From Kitasatospora paranensis (GTDB lineage Bacteria; Actinomycetota; Actinomycetes; Streptomycetales; Streptomycetaceae), in NCBI RefSeq assembly GCF_039544005.1, contig NZ_BAABKV010000001.1, positions 1,116,001 to 1,180,000 of the forward strand: a DNA stretch of 64,000 bases, in the 5' to 3' direction. Numbering within the stretch: the first letter of the stretch is position 1; each line of letters starts with the position of its first letter. The notes below the pieces were generated by a model. It saw only the letters and a program-made list of their open reading frames with translations. It had not been told where the DNA came from and did no database searches. The translations under genes and the position numbers were made by a program. This document shows positions 17,523-25,765 of this stretch, one piece after another.

Positions 17523-18452
17523 CTAACGTGTTGACCCGCCCTTTACCTCAACGGCGATCTTCGGACGCAGGTTCCCGGCGCTGCCCGAGCCGTGGGACCG
17601 GCGGGGCGAGCGGGACCAGCGGGGTGAGCGGGGCTGCCGAGAGAGGTGGGACCGGCGGGGCGGGTGGTCAGGCCCCCGCTGGTCCGGTGGCAGCAGCAGC
17701 ACCGCCAGCGCGGCGGCGCACGCCTTCGCCCGGGCGAGCGCGTCCGGCAGCCGGTCCGCGGTGAGCCGCGCGGCGGTGGAGCGCACGGCGAGGGCGAAGC
17801 GGGCCCGGCCCTCCCCGTCCAGCACCGGGACGGCGAGGGTGCGCACCCCGGCGGCGGACTCGCCGTCGTTCAGCGCGTGGCCCGACTCCCGGACCTTGGC
17901 GAGCTCGGCCTCCAGGGCGTCCGGGTCGGTGATCGTCCGGCCGGTGAAGGCGGTCAGCGGACCGAGCGCCGCCGGGCCGGGGTCGCCGGGGCCGGGCCAG
18001 GCCAGCAGCACCTTGCCGAGCGCGGTGGAGTGCAGGGGGCGGCGCAGGCCCAGGCCGTCCTCCGGGCGGACGGAGCCGCCGACCAGGATGACCGCGTGCG
18101 GTCCGCTGCGGATGGCCAGGTCGGCCGTGGCGCCCGTCCGGCGCGCCAGCAGGTCGAGCTCGGGGCCGGCGAGGTGCAGACCGCGCTGGTGGAAGCTGAG
18201 CCGGCCGAGCTCGGCGACGGTCGGGCCGAGGCGGTAGCGGGCGGTGTGCGCGTCCTGCTCCAGGAAGCCGGTGGAGACCAGCGTCCGCGCCAGGCGGTGG
18301 GCCGTCGACACCGACAGGCCCATCCGGCGGGCGAGATCGGAGGCACTGAGGTCGGGCCCGTTGTCGTGGAAGCAGTGCAGCAGGTTGAGCGCCCGGTGCA
18401 CAGCCTGTGCTCCGGCGGGTGGTGGGGCGGTGACCTTGGCGGCCTCGGGCAT
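17523..18452 (-). CDS. IclR-family transcriptional regulator, divergent from the sulfur operon
   Basis: A 309-residue regulator with an N-terminal winged helix (ALNLLHCFHD, then LSASDLARRMGLSVSTAHRLARTL, here split across two helices) and the C-terminal IclR effector domain (GGSVRPEDG, STALGKVLLAW, GVRTLAVPVLDG). ATG 18452 has GAGG just upstream. The last 40 residues are an Arg/Ser/Pro-rich tail unlike the family and may be a read-through extension. Divergent position and inverted repeats in the shared upstream DNA suggest it controls the organosulfur operon and itself. Confidence 0.88.
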   Translation of the reverse strand: MPEAAKVTAPPPAGAQAVHRALNLLHCFHDNGPDLSASDLARRMGLSVSTAHRLARTLVSTGFLEQDAHTARYRLGPTVAELGRLSFHQRGLHLAGPELDLLARRTGATADLAIRSGPHAVILVGGSVRPEDGLGLRRPLHSTALGKVLLAWPGPGDPGPAALGPLTAFTGRTITDPDALEAELAKVRESGHALNDGESAAGVRTLAVPVLDGEGRARFALAVRSTAARLTADRLPDALARAKACAAALAVLLLPPDQRGPDHPPRRSHLSRQPRSPRWSRSPRRSHGSGSAGNLRPKIAVEVKGGSTR

Positions 18453-18490
18453 GGCACCTCGCATCGGGGCAACTGCGGTACGGGGATCCC

Positions 18491-18529
18491 AGGTTATGGC
18501 AACCTGCGCCGCCGTATTGTGACGGCGGC
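18491..18529. promoter_or_regulatory. Two adjacent inverted repeats, candidate IclR operators
   Basis: AGGTT-ATGGC-AACCT at 18491-18505 and GCCGCCGT-ATTGTG-ACGGCGGC at 18508-18529 are both perfect inverted repeats, 39-77 bp upstream of the iclR start. Operator function is inferred from position. Confidence 0.5.
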
Positions 18530-18649
18530 ATTGCAAGAGCGTGGCAAACATGAACATGCGATCCCATGATGTGGAAAGACTTGCTTCCGATTCGCCGGGC
18601 GTGGAACGCTCGGCGCAGTCGCCAGGACCGAACCGGAGGGAGCCGCACC

Positions 18650-18688
18650 GTGAACGCCAGCCAGTGCCGCACCTCCTGTTGTCGCTGA
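18650..18688 (+). CDS. Cysteine-rich leader peptide of the sulfur operon
   Basis: A 12-residue peptide, MNASQCRTSCCR, from GTG 18650 to TGA 18688, with a strong ribosome site GGAGGGA starting 15 bases upstream. Three of its codons are cysteine, two adjacent (TGT TGT). It lies 125 bp before the first structural gene of an organosulfur operon. Polycysteine leader ORFs that sense cysteine-tRNA charging and attenuate sulfur operons are described in mycobacteria; similar short Cys-containing leaders precede sulfur genes in other actinomycetes. The role here is inferred from that precedent. Confidence 0.72.
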   Translation: MNASQCRTSCCR

Positions 18689-18754
18689 CCGCACGCCCTT
18701 TCTCCCCGCGCCGCGAGCCCGCACCGCCGCCCTCCCCTTGCCATCTGATGGGCA

Positions 18755-18786
18755 GTGGGCGCGCACGCCGATGCCGCCGCGCCCAC
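18755..18786 (+). promoter_or_regulatory. Hairpin between leader peptide and desulfinase gene
   Basis: Perfect 9-bp arms GTGGGCGCG and CGCGCCCAC enclose a 14-base loop. It ends about 28 bases before the ATG at 18814 and follows the leader peptide, where an attenuator or translation-control stem is expected. Confidence 0.5.
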
Positions 18787-18813
18787 CTCCCTGCCGTCAG
18801 GAGCCGACCTGCC

Positions 18814-19796
18814 ATGTCCGACCACGCCCCGGACACCCTCTGGTTCACCCGCTGCCCCGTCCCGACCGCCACCGGCATCGCCGCCGACCAGGGTTGGCTG
18901 ACCGCCGAGTTCGCGGCCGACGGCATCGCCGTACGGTCGCTCCAGGACGCGGCGCCGGAGGAGGCCGCCGACCACCACTACACCCACGCCCTCGGCGCCC
19001 TCGTCCGCGAGGGCGGCAACGTCCCCGCGCTGTGGGCCCGTTCGCGCGGCGAGCAGACCCGGCTGATCGGCCTGACCTGGATCGAGGAGCGCCAGGCGGT
19101 CCTCGTCCGGGCCGGCAGCGGCATCCGTACCGCCGAGGAGCTCAAGGGGCTGCGGCTCGCCGTGCCCCGCCACCCCTCGCCGTCGACTTCTGGCGCGCGA
19201 TGGCGCTCGCCGGATTCACCGGCGCCCTCGCACTCGCCGGACTCACCATCGACGAAGCCGAGTTGACCGACGTCCCGGCCGACGGCCACCGCGGCCAGTG
19301 GACGGCCGAACTCGCCGCCCTGCGCGACGGCCGGGTCGACGCGGTGTACGTCAAGGGCGCCCTCGCCGTCGAGGCGGCCCGCCGCTTCGGCGCCGAGGTC
19401 GCGATCGAACTCGACGCCGCCCCCGACCGGCGCCGCCGGGTCAACAACGGCACCCCACGGCCGATCACCGTCCACCAGCGGCTGCTGGACGACCACCCCG
19501 ACCTCGTCGCCCGCTTCCTCGGTGTCCTGCTCCGCGCCGCCGACTGGGCGGCCGAACGGCCCGAGGACGTCGCCCGGATCCTGCGGGCCGAGACGGGCGC
19601 CGGAGCCGAGGGCGTCGCCGGAGCCTACGCCGCCGGCAGCCACCGCACCCTGCACCTCGACCTCTCCGAGGAACGCCTCGAACTGCTCGCCCAGCAGGAG
19701 CACTTCCTGCACGCGCAGGGCTTCCTCGCCGGCCGGGTCGACGTCCGCGCCTGGGCCGATCCGGCCCCGCTCGCCGCCGCCCGCCGGTCCGCGTGA
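18814..19796 (+). CDS. DszB-like sulfinate desulfinase/periplasmic-binding-fold enzyme (frame broken once)
   Basis: Starts at ATG 18814 after CAGGAG; about 327 residues after one C is added in the run near 19180. It has the binding-protein fold but no signal peptide. It resembles DszB, the 2'-hydroxybiphenyl-2-sulfinate desulfinase: TLWFTRCPVP matches the segment with the catalytic cysteine (here Cys14), and HYTHALGALVREGGNVP matches the segment with the catalytic His and Arg (here His55 and Arg65, the same 10-residue spacing). The C-terminal RLELLAQQEHFLHAQGF also matches. Predicted to release sulfite from a sulfinate in the cytoplasm; substrate unknown. Confidence 0.75.
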
Positions 19797-19834
19797 TCCC
19801 CCCTCAGCATCGCACCCGTCAAGGAGATGCCACC

Positions 19835-20853
19835 GTGCACACCCGCCGCCTCGCCCTCGCCACCGCCCTGACCGCCGCGGCCGCCCTCGCGCCGACCGCC
19901 TGCTCATCCGCCGGCACCACCACCGCCTCCTCCGACAGCAGGAACTCCGAGGTGACGCTGCGGATCCCCGATCCCGGCAACTCCGGCTTCCTCGCCAAGG
20001 GAAAGAAGGACGGCTCGCTGGAGAGAGCCCTCGCCGCCGTGCACGCCAAGGTGGCCTGGACCGGCAGCGCCGGGCCGTTCGCCCCGGCCGCACAGGCCCT
20101 CGACGCGCAGCAGCTCGACGTTGCCCAGGGCTCCATCACCTCGGCCGTCGCGGCGCTCGCCCAGAAGCCCGGCTTCAAGCTCTTCGCCCAGACCGCACCC
20201 GACCAGGCGGGCGAGGGCATCCTGGTGAAGAACGGCTCGCCCATCAGGACGGTCAGGGATCTGATCGGGAGGAAGGTCGCCTGCTCGCAGGGCGGCACCA
20301 GCGAATACCTGCTGCTCAAGGCCCTCAAGCAGGCGGGGATCTCCCCGAGCAGGTCCAGCGGGTCTACCTGCGCGCCGACCAGACCGCCGGCGTGTTCAAC
20401 TCCGGCCAGGTGGACGCCTGGGCGACCTGGGGCACCTTCGCCGTCCCCGCGATCGCCAACTCCGGGGCGCACTTCCTCGTCGACGGCAAGGCCGTCGGCT
20501 CCGACAACTACGCGGTGTGGGCCGTCCGCACCGGCTTCGCCGACCAGCACCCCGAGGTCGTCAAGGCCTTCTACGGCTACCTGCACGAGAACGGGCAGAA
20601 GGAGAAGGCCGATCCCGCCGCGTACCTGAACGTCTTCACCGACGCCGGCCCGACCGCCGTCACCCCGGCCGAGAAGGACCTCGCCGTCAGCGTGGCCCGC
20701 CAGCGCGCCGTGGACTCCCCGATCACCGAGGCCGACATCACCCGGTTCGGCACGGTCGCGGCGTTCTTCACCGAACAGAAGGTCACCAAGTCGACGGTGG
20801 ACGTGCGGCCGTACCTGATCGACGTCAACAGCCTCGGCGGGGCCGCGAAGTGA
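19835..20853 (+). CDS. ssuA: Sulfonate ABC transporter substrate-binding lipoprotein (frame broken once)
   Basis: GTG 19835 follows AAGGAG. A lipoprotein signal ends APTAC with Cys23 as the lipid site, so the mature protein sits outside the membrane. SsuA/NMT1-type blocks: LRIPDPGNSGFLAKGK, then LDVAQGSITSAVAAL, then SGQVDAWATWGTF. One C must be added near 20345 (ISP to EQVQRVYLRADQ). About 339 residues. It should capture an organic sulfonate or sulfinate for the permease next door. The stop overlaps the permease start (GTGA). Confidence 0.85.
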
Positions 20854-21728
20854 CCACCGCCACAGTCGTCGACGAGGCCGCTCTGCGGGCCTCCGGCCTC
20901 GTCGAGCCGTACCCCCAGCTGCCCGCCCACCGGCCGCGGCCGCTCGCCCTCGGCCTGCGCGTGCTCGGCCCGCTGGGCCTGCTCGCCGCCTGGCAGACGG
21001 CCTCCGCGACCGGCGCGCTCGCCCCGGACGTCCTGGCCTCGCCCGGGCAGGTCGTCCGGGCCGTCGGGGAGCTGTGGGGCAACGGCCAACTGCCGGCCGC
21101 GCTCACGACCTCGCTCACCCGGGCCGGCCTGGGCCTGCTGATCGGCGCCTCTACCGGCCTGGTGCTCGGCGTGGTCACCGGCTTCTTCCGGCTCGGCGAG
21201 GAGCTGCTCGACTCGGCCGTCCAGGTCCTGCGGACGGTGCCGTTCCTCGCCCTGGTTCCCCTGTTCATGGTGTGGTTCGGCATCACCGAGACGGCCAAGG
21301 TCGCCCTGATCGGCGTCGCCACGAGCTTCCCCATGTACGTCTCCGCCTCCGGCGGCGTGCGCAACACCGACCGCAAACTCGTGGAGGCCATGCGCAGCTT
21401 CGGCCTCGGCCGCTGGGCGGTGGTCCGCGAGGTGGTCCTGCCCGGCGCGCTGCCGGCGCTGCTCTCCGGGCTGCGGCTGTCGATGACGCTCAGCGTCATC
21501 GCGCTGATCGCCGCCGAGGAGATCAACTCGACTGAGGGGATCGGCTATCTGATGGCCCAGGCGCAGAACTTCTCGCGCACCGACGTCCTGGCTGTCTGCA
21601 TCCTCGTCTACGGGCTGCTCGGACTGCTCGCGGACGGCGTCGTCCGCGGCCTGGAGCGGCTGCTGATGCCGTGGCGGGCACCGCGCACCGCCCCGGCGGG
21701 CGCGGCCGGGAAGCCGGTGGCCCGATGA
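20850..21728 (+). CDS. ssuC: Sulfonate ABC transporter permease
   Basis: A 292-residue BPD-type permease with about six membrane spans. GTG 20850 overlaps the preceding stop. The cytoplasmic EAA-type loop is visible as VEAMRSFGLGRWAVVREVVLPGALP, given here as the region near residue 180. LRTVPFLALVPLFMVWFG is typical of SsuC/TauC permeases. The stop overlaps the ATPase start (ATGA), so the three transporter genes are translationally coupled. Confidence 0.92.
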   Translation: MTTATVVDEAALRASGLVEPYPQLPAHRPRPLALGLRVLGPLGLLAAWQTASATGALAPDVLASPGQVVRAVGELWGNGQLPAALTTSLTRAGLGLLIGASTGLVLGVVTGFFRLGEELLDSAVQVLRTVPFLALVPLFMVWFGITETAKVALIGVATSFPMYVSASGGVRNTDRKLVEAMRSFGLGRWAVVREVVLPGALPALLSGLRLSMTLSVIALIAAEEINSTEGIGYLMAQAQNFSRTDVLAVCILVYGLLGLLADGVVRGLERLLMPWRAPRTAPAGAAGKPVAR

Positions 21729-22522
21729 GCGCCTCCACCACCCGCCCGTCCGCCCGGGCGTCCGTCACCGGGGCGTCTGTCAGCCGACCGACGGGCACCG
21801 GCCTGCCGGACACCCCGTTGCCCGCCGTCCACCTGCGCGGCCTGCGCCGCGCCTTCGGCACCCGCGCCGTCCTGGACGGGATCGACCTCGACATCGGCCG
21901 CGGCGAGTTCCTGGCCCTGCTCGGCGCCAGCGGCACCGGCAAGACGACCCTGCTGCGCATCCTGGCTGCCCTGGACCGGGCCGACGCGGGCACCGTGCTG
22001 GTGCCCCCGGCGCGCACGGTCGTCTTCCAGGAACCCCGGCTGGTGCCGTCCAAGCGCGTGCTGGGGAACGTGACGGTCGGCCTGCCGCGCGGCGCCCGGA
22101 CCATCGGGACCGCACGGCGGGCGCTGGCCGAGGTGGGTCTCGCCGACCACACCGACGCCTGGCCGGCCACCCTGTCCGGCGGCGAGGCACAACGCGTCGC
22201 ACTCGCCCGCGCGCTCGTCCGGGAGCCCGAACTCCTGCTGCTGGACGAGCCGTTCGCCGCCCTCGACGCACTCACCCGGCTGCGGATGCAGGATCTCGTC
22301 GGCGAGCTGTGCCGCACGCACCGTCCGGCCGTACTGCTGGTCACCCACGACGTGGACGAGGCCATCCGGCTCGCCGACCGCGTGGCCGTCCTGCGGGACG
22401 GCGCGCTCGTCCGCGACGAGGGCGTGGACATCGCCCGCCCGCGCGACCCCGCGGACCCTGCCTTCACCACCCTGCGCCGCAGGCTCCTCACCGACCTCGG
22501 CGTCCACCCCGAACCCACCTGA
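21725..22522 (+). CDS. ssuB: Sulfonate ABC transporter ATPase
   Basis: A 265-residue ABC ATPase starting at ATG 21725. Walker A GASGTGKTT, Q-loop VFQEPRLVP, signature LSGGEAQRVALARAL, Walker B LLLLDEPFAALD and the H-loop LLVTHDVDEA are all intact. Layout and length match SsuB/TauB. A short non-homologous Thr/Pro-rich head precedes the fold. Powers the permease encoded just upstream. Confidence 0.94.
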   Translation: MSASTTRPSARASVTGASVSRPTGTGLPDTPLPAVHLRGLRRAFGTRAVLDGIDLDIGRGEFLALLGASGTGKTTLLRILAALDRADAGTVLVPPARTVVFQEPRLVPSKRVLGNVTVGLPRGARTIGTARRALAEVGLADHTDAWPATLSGGEAQRVALARALVREPELLLLDEPFAALDALTRLRMQDLVGELCRTHRPAVLLVTHDVDEAIRLADRVAVLRDGALVRDEGVDIARPRDPADPAFTTLRRRLLTDLGVHPEPT

Positions 22523-22581
22523 CCCCGAAGCCTCCTGACCCCGAGCCTCCTGACCCCCGACCACTCCCGGAGCGAACTCCC

Positions 22582-23481
22582 ATGACCGTCACCGTCGGTG
22601 TCCACCGCAGCAACCCCTCCCTCCACCACTTGGCCCGCCTGGACTTCCTCCAGGAGGAGCTCGCCCCGCTCGGCGAACGGGCCGCCTTCCACCACTACAC
22701 GGACGGCACCCGGACGGGCGAACTGCTCGCCGAGCGCACCATCGACTTCGGCGGCACCGGCTCCACCCCGCCGATCACCGCCCAGGCCGCCGGCCACGAC
22801 CTCGTCTACGCCGCCGTCTCGGCGCCGCGGCCCGACCACGGCGCGCTGCTCGTTCGGGCCGACGGCCCGATAGCCGACATCGCCGACCTCAAGGGCGCCA
22901 CCGTCGTGCTCGGCATCGGATCCTGGCAGACCCACCTGCTCGCCAAGGCGCTGCACCGGGCCGGCCTCTCGTACGGTGACGACATCACCGCCGAGCGGCC
23001 GCGCGGCGACGAGGCCGAGCGCCTGCGCGCCGGTGCGATCGGCGGCTGGATCGCCCAGGGCGCGGACCTGGCCGCCGCCCACCGCGGCGGCGAGTTCCGC
23101 GAGCTGGTCCGCACCGGCGACGTGATCACCGACCGGTCGGTCTTCTTCACCCGGCGGGACGTCGCCACCGAGCGGCCCGAGATCGTCGCGGCGATCGTGA
23201 CCGCCCTGCGGCGCGCCGACGCGTGGGCAGCCGCCCACCTCACCGAGGCCGCGGCCATCGCCGCCGAGGACCAGGGCGGCAGCGTTGAGGACTGGCGGAC
23301 GGCGCTGGCCGCCCTGCCGTGGGAACTCGAGCCCGCCACCGCCGGGTTCATCGCCGAACAGCAGGAGGCGGCGGACATCTTCCGCCAGGTCGGCTTCCTC
23401 GACGGCCCGGTCACCGTCGCCGACGCCCATCTGCCCGCGCTGGAGCAGATGGTGGCCGACGCCATCCGCAAGGGGGCCTGA
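22582..23481 (+). CDS. SsuA-like protein without signal peptide
   Basis: A 299-residue protein starting at ATG 22582. The blocks TIDFGGTGSTPPITAQAAG and IADIADLKGATVVLG are those of SsuA-type binding proteins, but the protein begins MTVTVGVHRSNP directly at the first beta-strand, with no signal or lipobox. It should therefore stay in the cytoplasm. As DszB itself is a binding-protein fold turned into an enzyme, an enzymatic or substrate-handling role is possible. It lacks the CPVP cysteine segment seen in the first gene of the operon. A frame error that hid a signal was looked for and not found. Confidence 0.78.
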   Translation: MTVTVGVHRSNPSLHHLARLDFLQEELAPLGERAAFHHYTDGTRTGELLAERTIDFGGTGSTPPITAQAAGHDLVYAAVSAPRPDHGALLVRADGPIADIADLKGATVVLGIGSWQTHLLAKALHRAGLSYGDDITAERPRGDEAERLRAGAIGGWIAQGADLAAAHRGGEFRELVRTGDVITDRSVFFTRRDVATERPEIVAAIVTALRRADAWAAAHLTEAAAIAAEDQGGSVEDWRTALAALPWELEPATAGFIAEQQEAADIFRQVGFLDGPVTVADAHLPALEQMVADAIRKGA

Positions 23482-23484
23482 CCG

Positions 23485-24576
23485 ATGGCTCCGGAAGTCC
23501 TCTGGTACATCATCCCCCGCGAGGGCCACTACCCCTGGGAACCGGCCGGCCGGCGCCCGGCCGGCCTCGGCTACCTCCAGCAACTGGCTTCCACCGTCGA
23601 ACGCCTGGGCTACACCGGCGCGCTGCTGGCCACCGATCAGTACGACGTGTGGGCGCTCGGCAGCGCACTCGCCGCCGCCACCGGCCCGGCCTTCAAACCG
23701 CTGCTCGCCGTCCACCCCGGCCTGGTCTCGCCCACCCTGCTCGCCAAGATGGCGCTGTCCTTCGAGCACCTGCACGGCGCCGGCCGTCTCCGGTTCAACG
23801 TCGTCAACGGGTCGACCGCCCAACTGCGCGAGTACGGGCTGGACGTGGAGCACGACGACCGCTACCGGCTGTCCGCCGAGTACTGGAGCCTGGTCAAGCG
23901 CCTCACCGCTGGCGAGGTCCTCGACCACCGCGGGGAGTTCTTCCGGCTCAGCAACGCCGGCGGGTCCTTCCGCGACCTGCCACCGCTGCGCGAGGGGCAT
24001 GTCCCTCTCTGGTTCGGCGGCTCCTCCGAAGCGGGCATCGAGATGGCCGCCGAGCACGTGGACGTCTACCTCACCTGGGGCGAGGCCCCGCACCTGCTAA
24101 AGGAGAAGCTGGAGCGGGTGCGCGAACGCGCCGCGGCGTTCGGCCGCACACTGCGCCTCGGCCTGCGGCTGCACCTGATCGTCCGTGACACCGAGGAGCA
24201 GGCCTGGGCCGCGGCCGACCGGCTGCTGGAGGTCACCAGCGAGCAGACCTACGCCCGGCAGCTCGGCGGGGCGCTCGGCGAGGACGGCGTCGGCTGGCAG
24301 CGGCAGTTCCGCCAGCACGGCGGCAAGGTGCCCGCGCACGCCCGCGAACTGGAGGTGCACCCCAACCTGTGGCCGGGAATGAGCCTCTTCCGCCCCGGCC
24401 CGGGCACCGCACTCGTCGGCTCGGCCCCACAGGTGATCGAGCGGCTGAAGGAGTTCCAGGCCCTCGGCGTGGACACCTTCATCCTCTCCGGCAACCCCCT
24501 GCTGGAGGAGGCCTACCGCATCGCCGAGACCGTCCTTCCCGCGCTGGATGTCGAGCGGCCGGCGGCGGGAAGGTGA
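23485..24576 (+). CDS. ssuD: FMNH2-dependent alkanesulfonate monooxygenase-like protein (SsuD type)
   Basis: A 363-residue LLM-class flavin monooxygenase, 3 bases after the previous stop. Strong SsuD matches: GYLQQLASTVERLGYTG, PLWFGGSSEAG, DVYLTWGEAPHLLKEK, LGLRLHLIVRDTEEQAW (with the Arg and His of the SsuD active site) and LSGNPLLEEAYRIAE. The segment equivalent to Cys54 of E. coli SsuD reads LLATDQYDVW, so that cysteine is absent. It should cleave a C-S bond to release sulfite using FMNH2 and oxygen. No flavin reductase gene (ssuE) is in the operon. Confidence 0.88.
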   Translation: MAPEVLWYIIPREGHYPWEPAGRRPAGLGYLQQLASTVERLGYTGALLATDQYDVWALGSALAAATGPAFKPLLAVHPGLVSPTLLAKMALSFEHLHGAGRLRFNVVNGSTAQLREYGLDVEHDDRYRLSAEYWSLVKRLTAGEVLDHRGEFFRLSNAGGSFRDLPPLREGHVPLWFGGSSEAGIEMAAEHVDVYLTWGEAPHLLKEKLERVRERAAAFGRTLRLGLRLHLIVRDTEEQAWAAADRLLEVTSEQTYARQLGGALGEDGVGWQRQFRQHGGKVPAHARELEVHPNLWPGMSLFRPGPGTALVGSAPQVIERLKEFQALGVDTFILSGNPLLEEAYRIAETVLPALDVERPAAGR

Positions 24577-24611
24577 GCGCAAGCGGCGAACCGCCCCGGT
24601 AGGGCTCAACC

Positions 24612-24664
24612 CAACGGGCGATGAGGTCGCGAACCTCGTGGGCGCAGGTACTTCATCTGTCCCC
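24612..24664. repeat. Left direct repeat: fragment of the methyltransferase gene at 26.4 kb
   Basis: Matches 26733-26787 at 46 of 53 aligned positions with a 2-base gap, in the same orientation. On the minus strand it corresponds to the YLRPPEVRDLIAR segment of the methyltransferase but is out of frame, so it is a remnant. With the intact copy it brackets the EcsC block. Confidence 0.75.
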
Positions 24665-24703
24665 GAGGTCCGCGAAAACCTGCGTTCACGAGAGGAGCGT
24701 GCA

Positions 24704-25765
24704 TCACGCCTGGCTGTCCGACTGCCCCTCGTCGTCGGACGGGTCGGACGTCGGCAGAGCGTCTTCCTCCCGGAGCAGTTCGATCACGCCGATCGCGTCA
24801 TCGTCCTGCCCGAGGTCTGCGTCGTAGGAGGACGGGACGCCAGCCAGGTCACAGCCGGACTTCTCGATCAAGAACCGCTCGCGGTAGGCGTCGCGTGCCG
24901 AAACCGCAATTCGATCGATGAGCATGTAGCTCAGCCCCGCACCGACAGCCATTCCGGCGACAGGCACGAACTGTCCGAGCTTCCTCTTCGGCAGCTGCTG
25001 GGCGAACTTCGCCGCGAAGCTCTGGGCGATCCTGGTCAGGACCTTCTCGTTCAACTTGGCCCAAGGCGCGTTCCTCGCCAGCAGCTGGGTGAGTTGGGAC
25101 AGTTCAGCGTAAGCGGCTGTCTTCGCCGATGTGCCGGTGGACATTCCGAGGGCAATCACCGACATCGCGAAGAGCTCTTCCTCGGGATCGCTGGGGCAAT
25201 ACCCGTAGCAGAGAGCTGTGGCGGCGACCACTCGCGTGGCAAGGGCGAGCATCATCGCAGCGTCGGCGACCATCGCCCCGGCCACGGTTCCGAATCCCGG
25301 TGCGGCACCCGCGCCTGCGCCGGCGATTGTTCCGGCGCTGACGAGGACTTCTCCGCCGGTCACGGCTGCAGCTGAGCCAAGGCCGGTTGCTGCTGCCGAG
25401 AGCGCGTGCCCGTACCTGACCAGGTTGTGCCTCGCGACCTCGTCGACAACCCTGAGGTCAAGGCCTCGGATTTCGTCCAACCCGGCGAGGTCATGTCCGG
25501 CTCGCCGATATTGCTCAATGACACGGTTCTTGCTCACCGTCCGACTTGCGGTTCCTCCCACGGCCTTGCCGAGGCCCTTGGCGGCTCCGCCGTAGGCAGC
25601 AGCCACCTTGCCGGCCCCAGGTGCGCTCATCGCCTTCTGGCCCAGCGAAGCGAGTCGATCCCGGGCCTGCTGCGGAAGAAGGCTCCTTGCCTGCTTGTTG
25701 AGGGAAGCCGCCTTCCGCTCCTGGAGTCGGTCCCACTCCCGCTGTTCGTATGTGGAGAGAGCCAT
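24704..25765 (-). CDS. EcsC-family protein
   Basis: A 353-residue protein starting at ATG 25765. It has the EcsC layout: a helical basic head, a long Ala/Gly-rich amphipathic centre (VSAGTIAGAGAGAAPGFG, then MVADAAMMLALATRVV), a VPVAGMAVGAGLSYMLID segment, and an acidic tail. EcsC-type proteins are linked to membrane-associated processes, with no fixed biochemical role in actinomycetes. Codon use is visibly less G/C-biased than its neighbours and the gene lies between methyltransferase-derived repeats, consistent with acquisition. Confidence 0.82.
   Translation of the reverse strand: MALSTYEQREWDRLQERKAASLNKQARSLLPQQARDRLASLGQKAMSAPGAGKVAAAYGGAAKGLGKAVGGTASRTVSKNRVIEQYRRAGHDLAGLDEIRGLDLRVVDEVARHNLVRYGHALSAAATGLGSAAAVTGGEVLVSAGTIAGAGAGAAPGFGTVAGAMVADAAMMLALATRVVAATALCYGYCPSDPEEELFAMSVIALGMSTGTSAKTAAYAELSQLTQLLARNAPWAKLNEKVLTRIAQSFAAKFAQQLPKRKLGQFVPVAGMAVGAGLSYMLIDRIAVSARDAYRERFLIEKSGCDLAGVPSSYDADLGQDDDAIGVIELLREEDALPTSDPSDDEGQSDSQA

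Noticed and set aside
21491..21505. Inverted repeat TGACGC-TCA-GCGTCA inside ssuC
   Set aside because: Coding for conserved permease residues (MTLSVI region), and the arms and spacing differ from the TGACG-N3-CGTCA motif.
21523..24093. An 856-codon minus-strand frame opposite the sulfur operon
   Set aside because: Antisense to ssuC, ssuB, the SsuA-like gene and part of ssuD, with no domain content.
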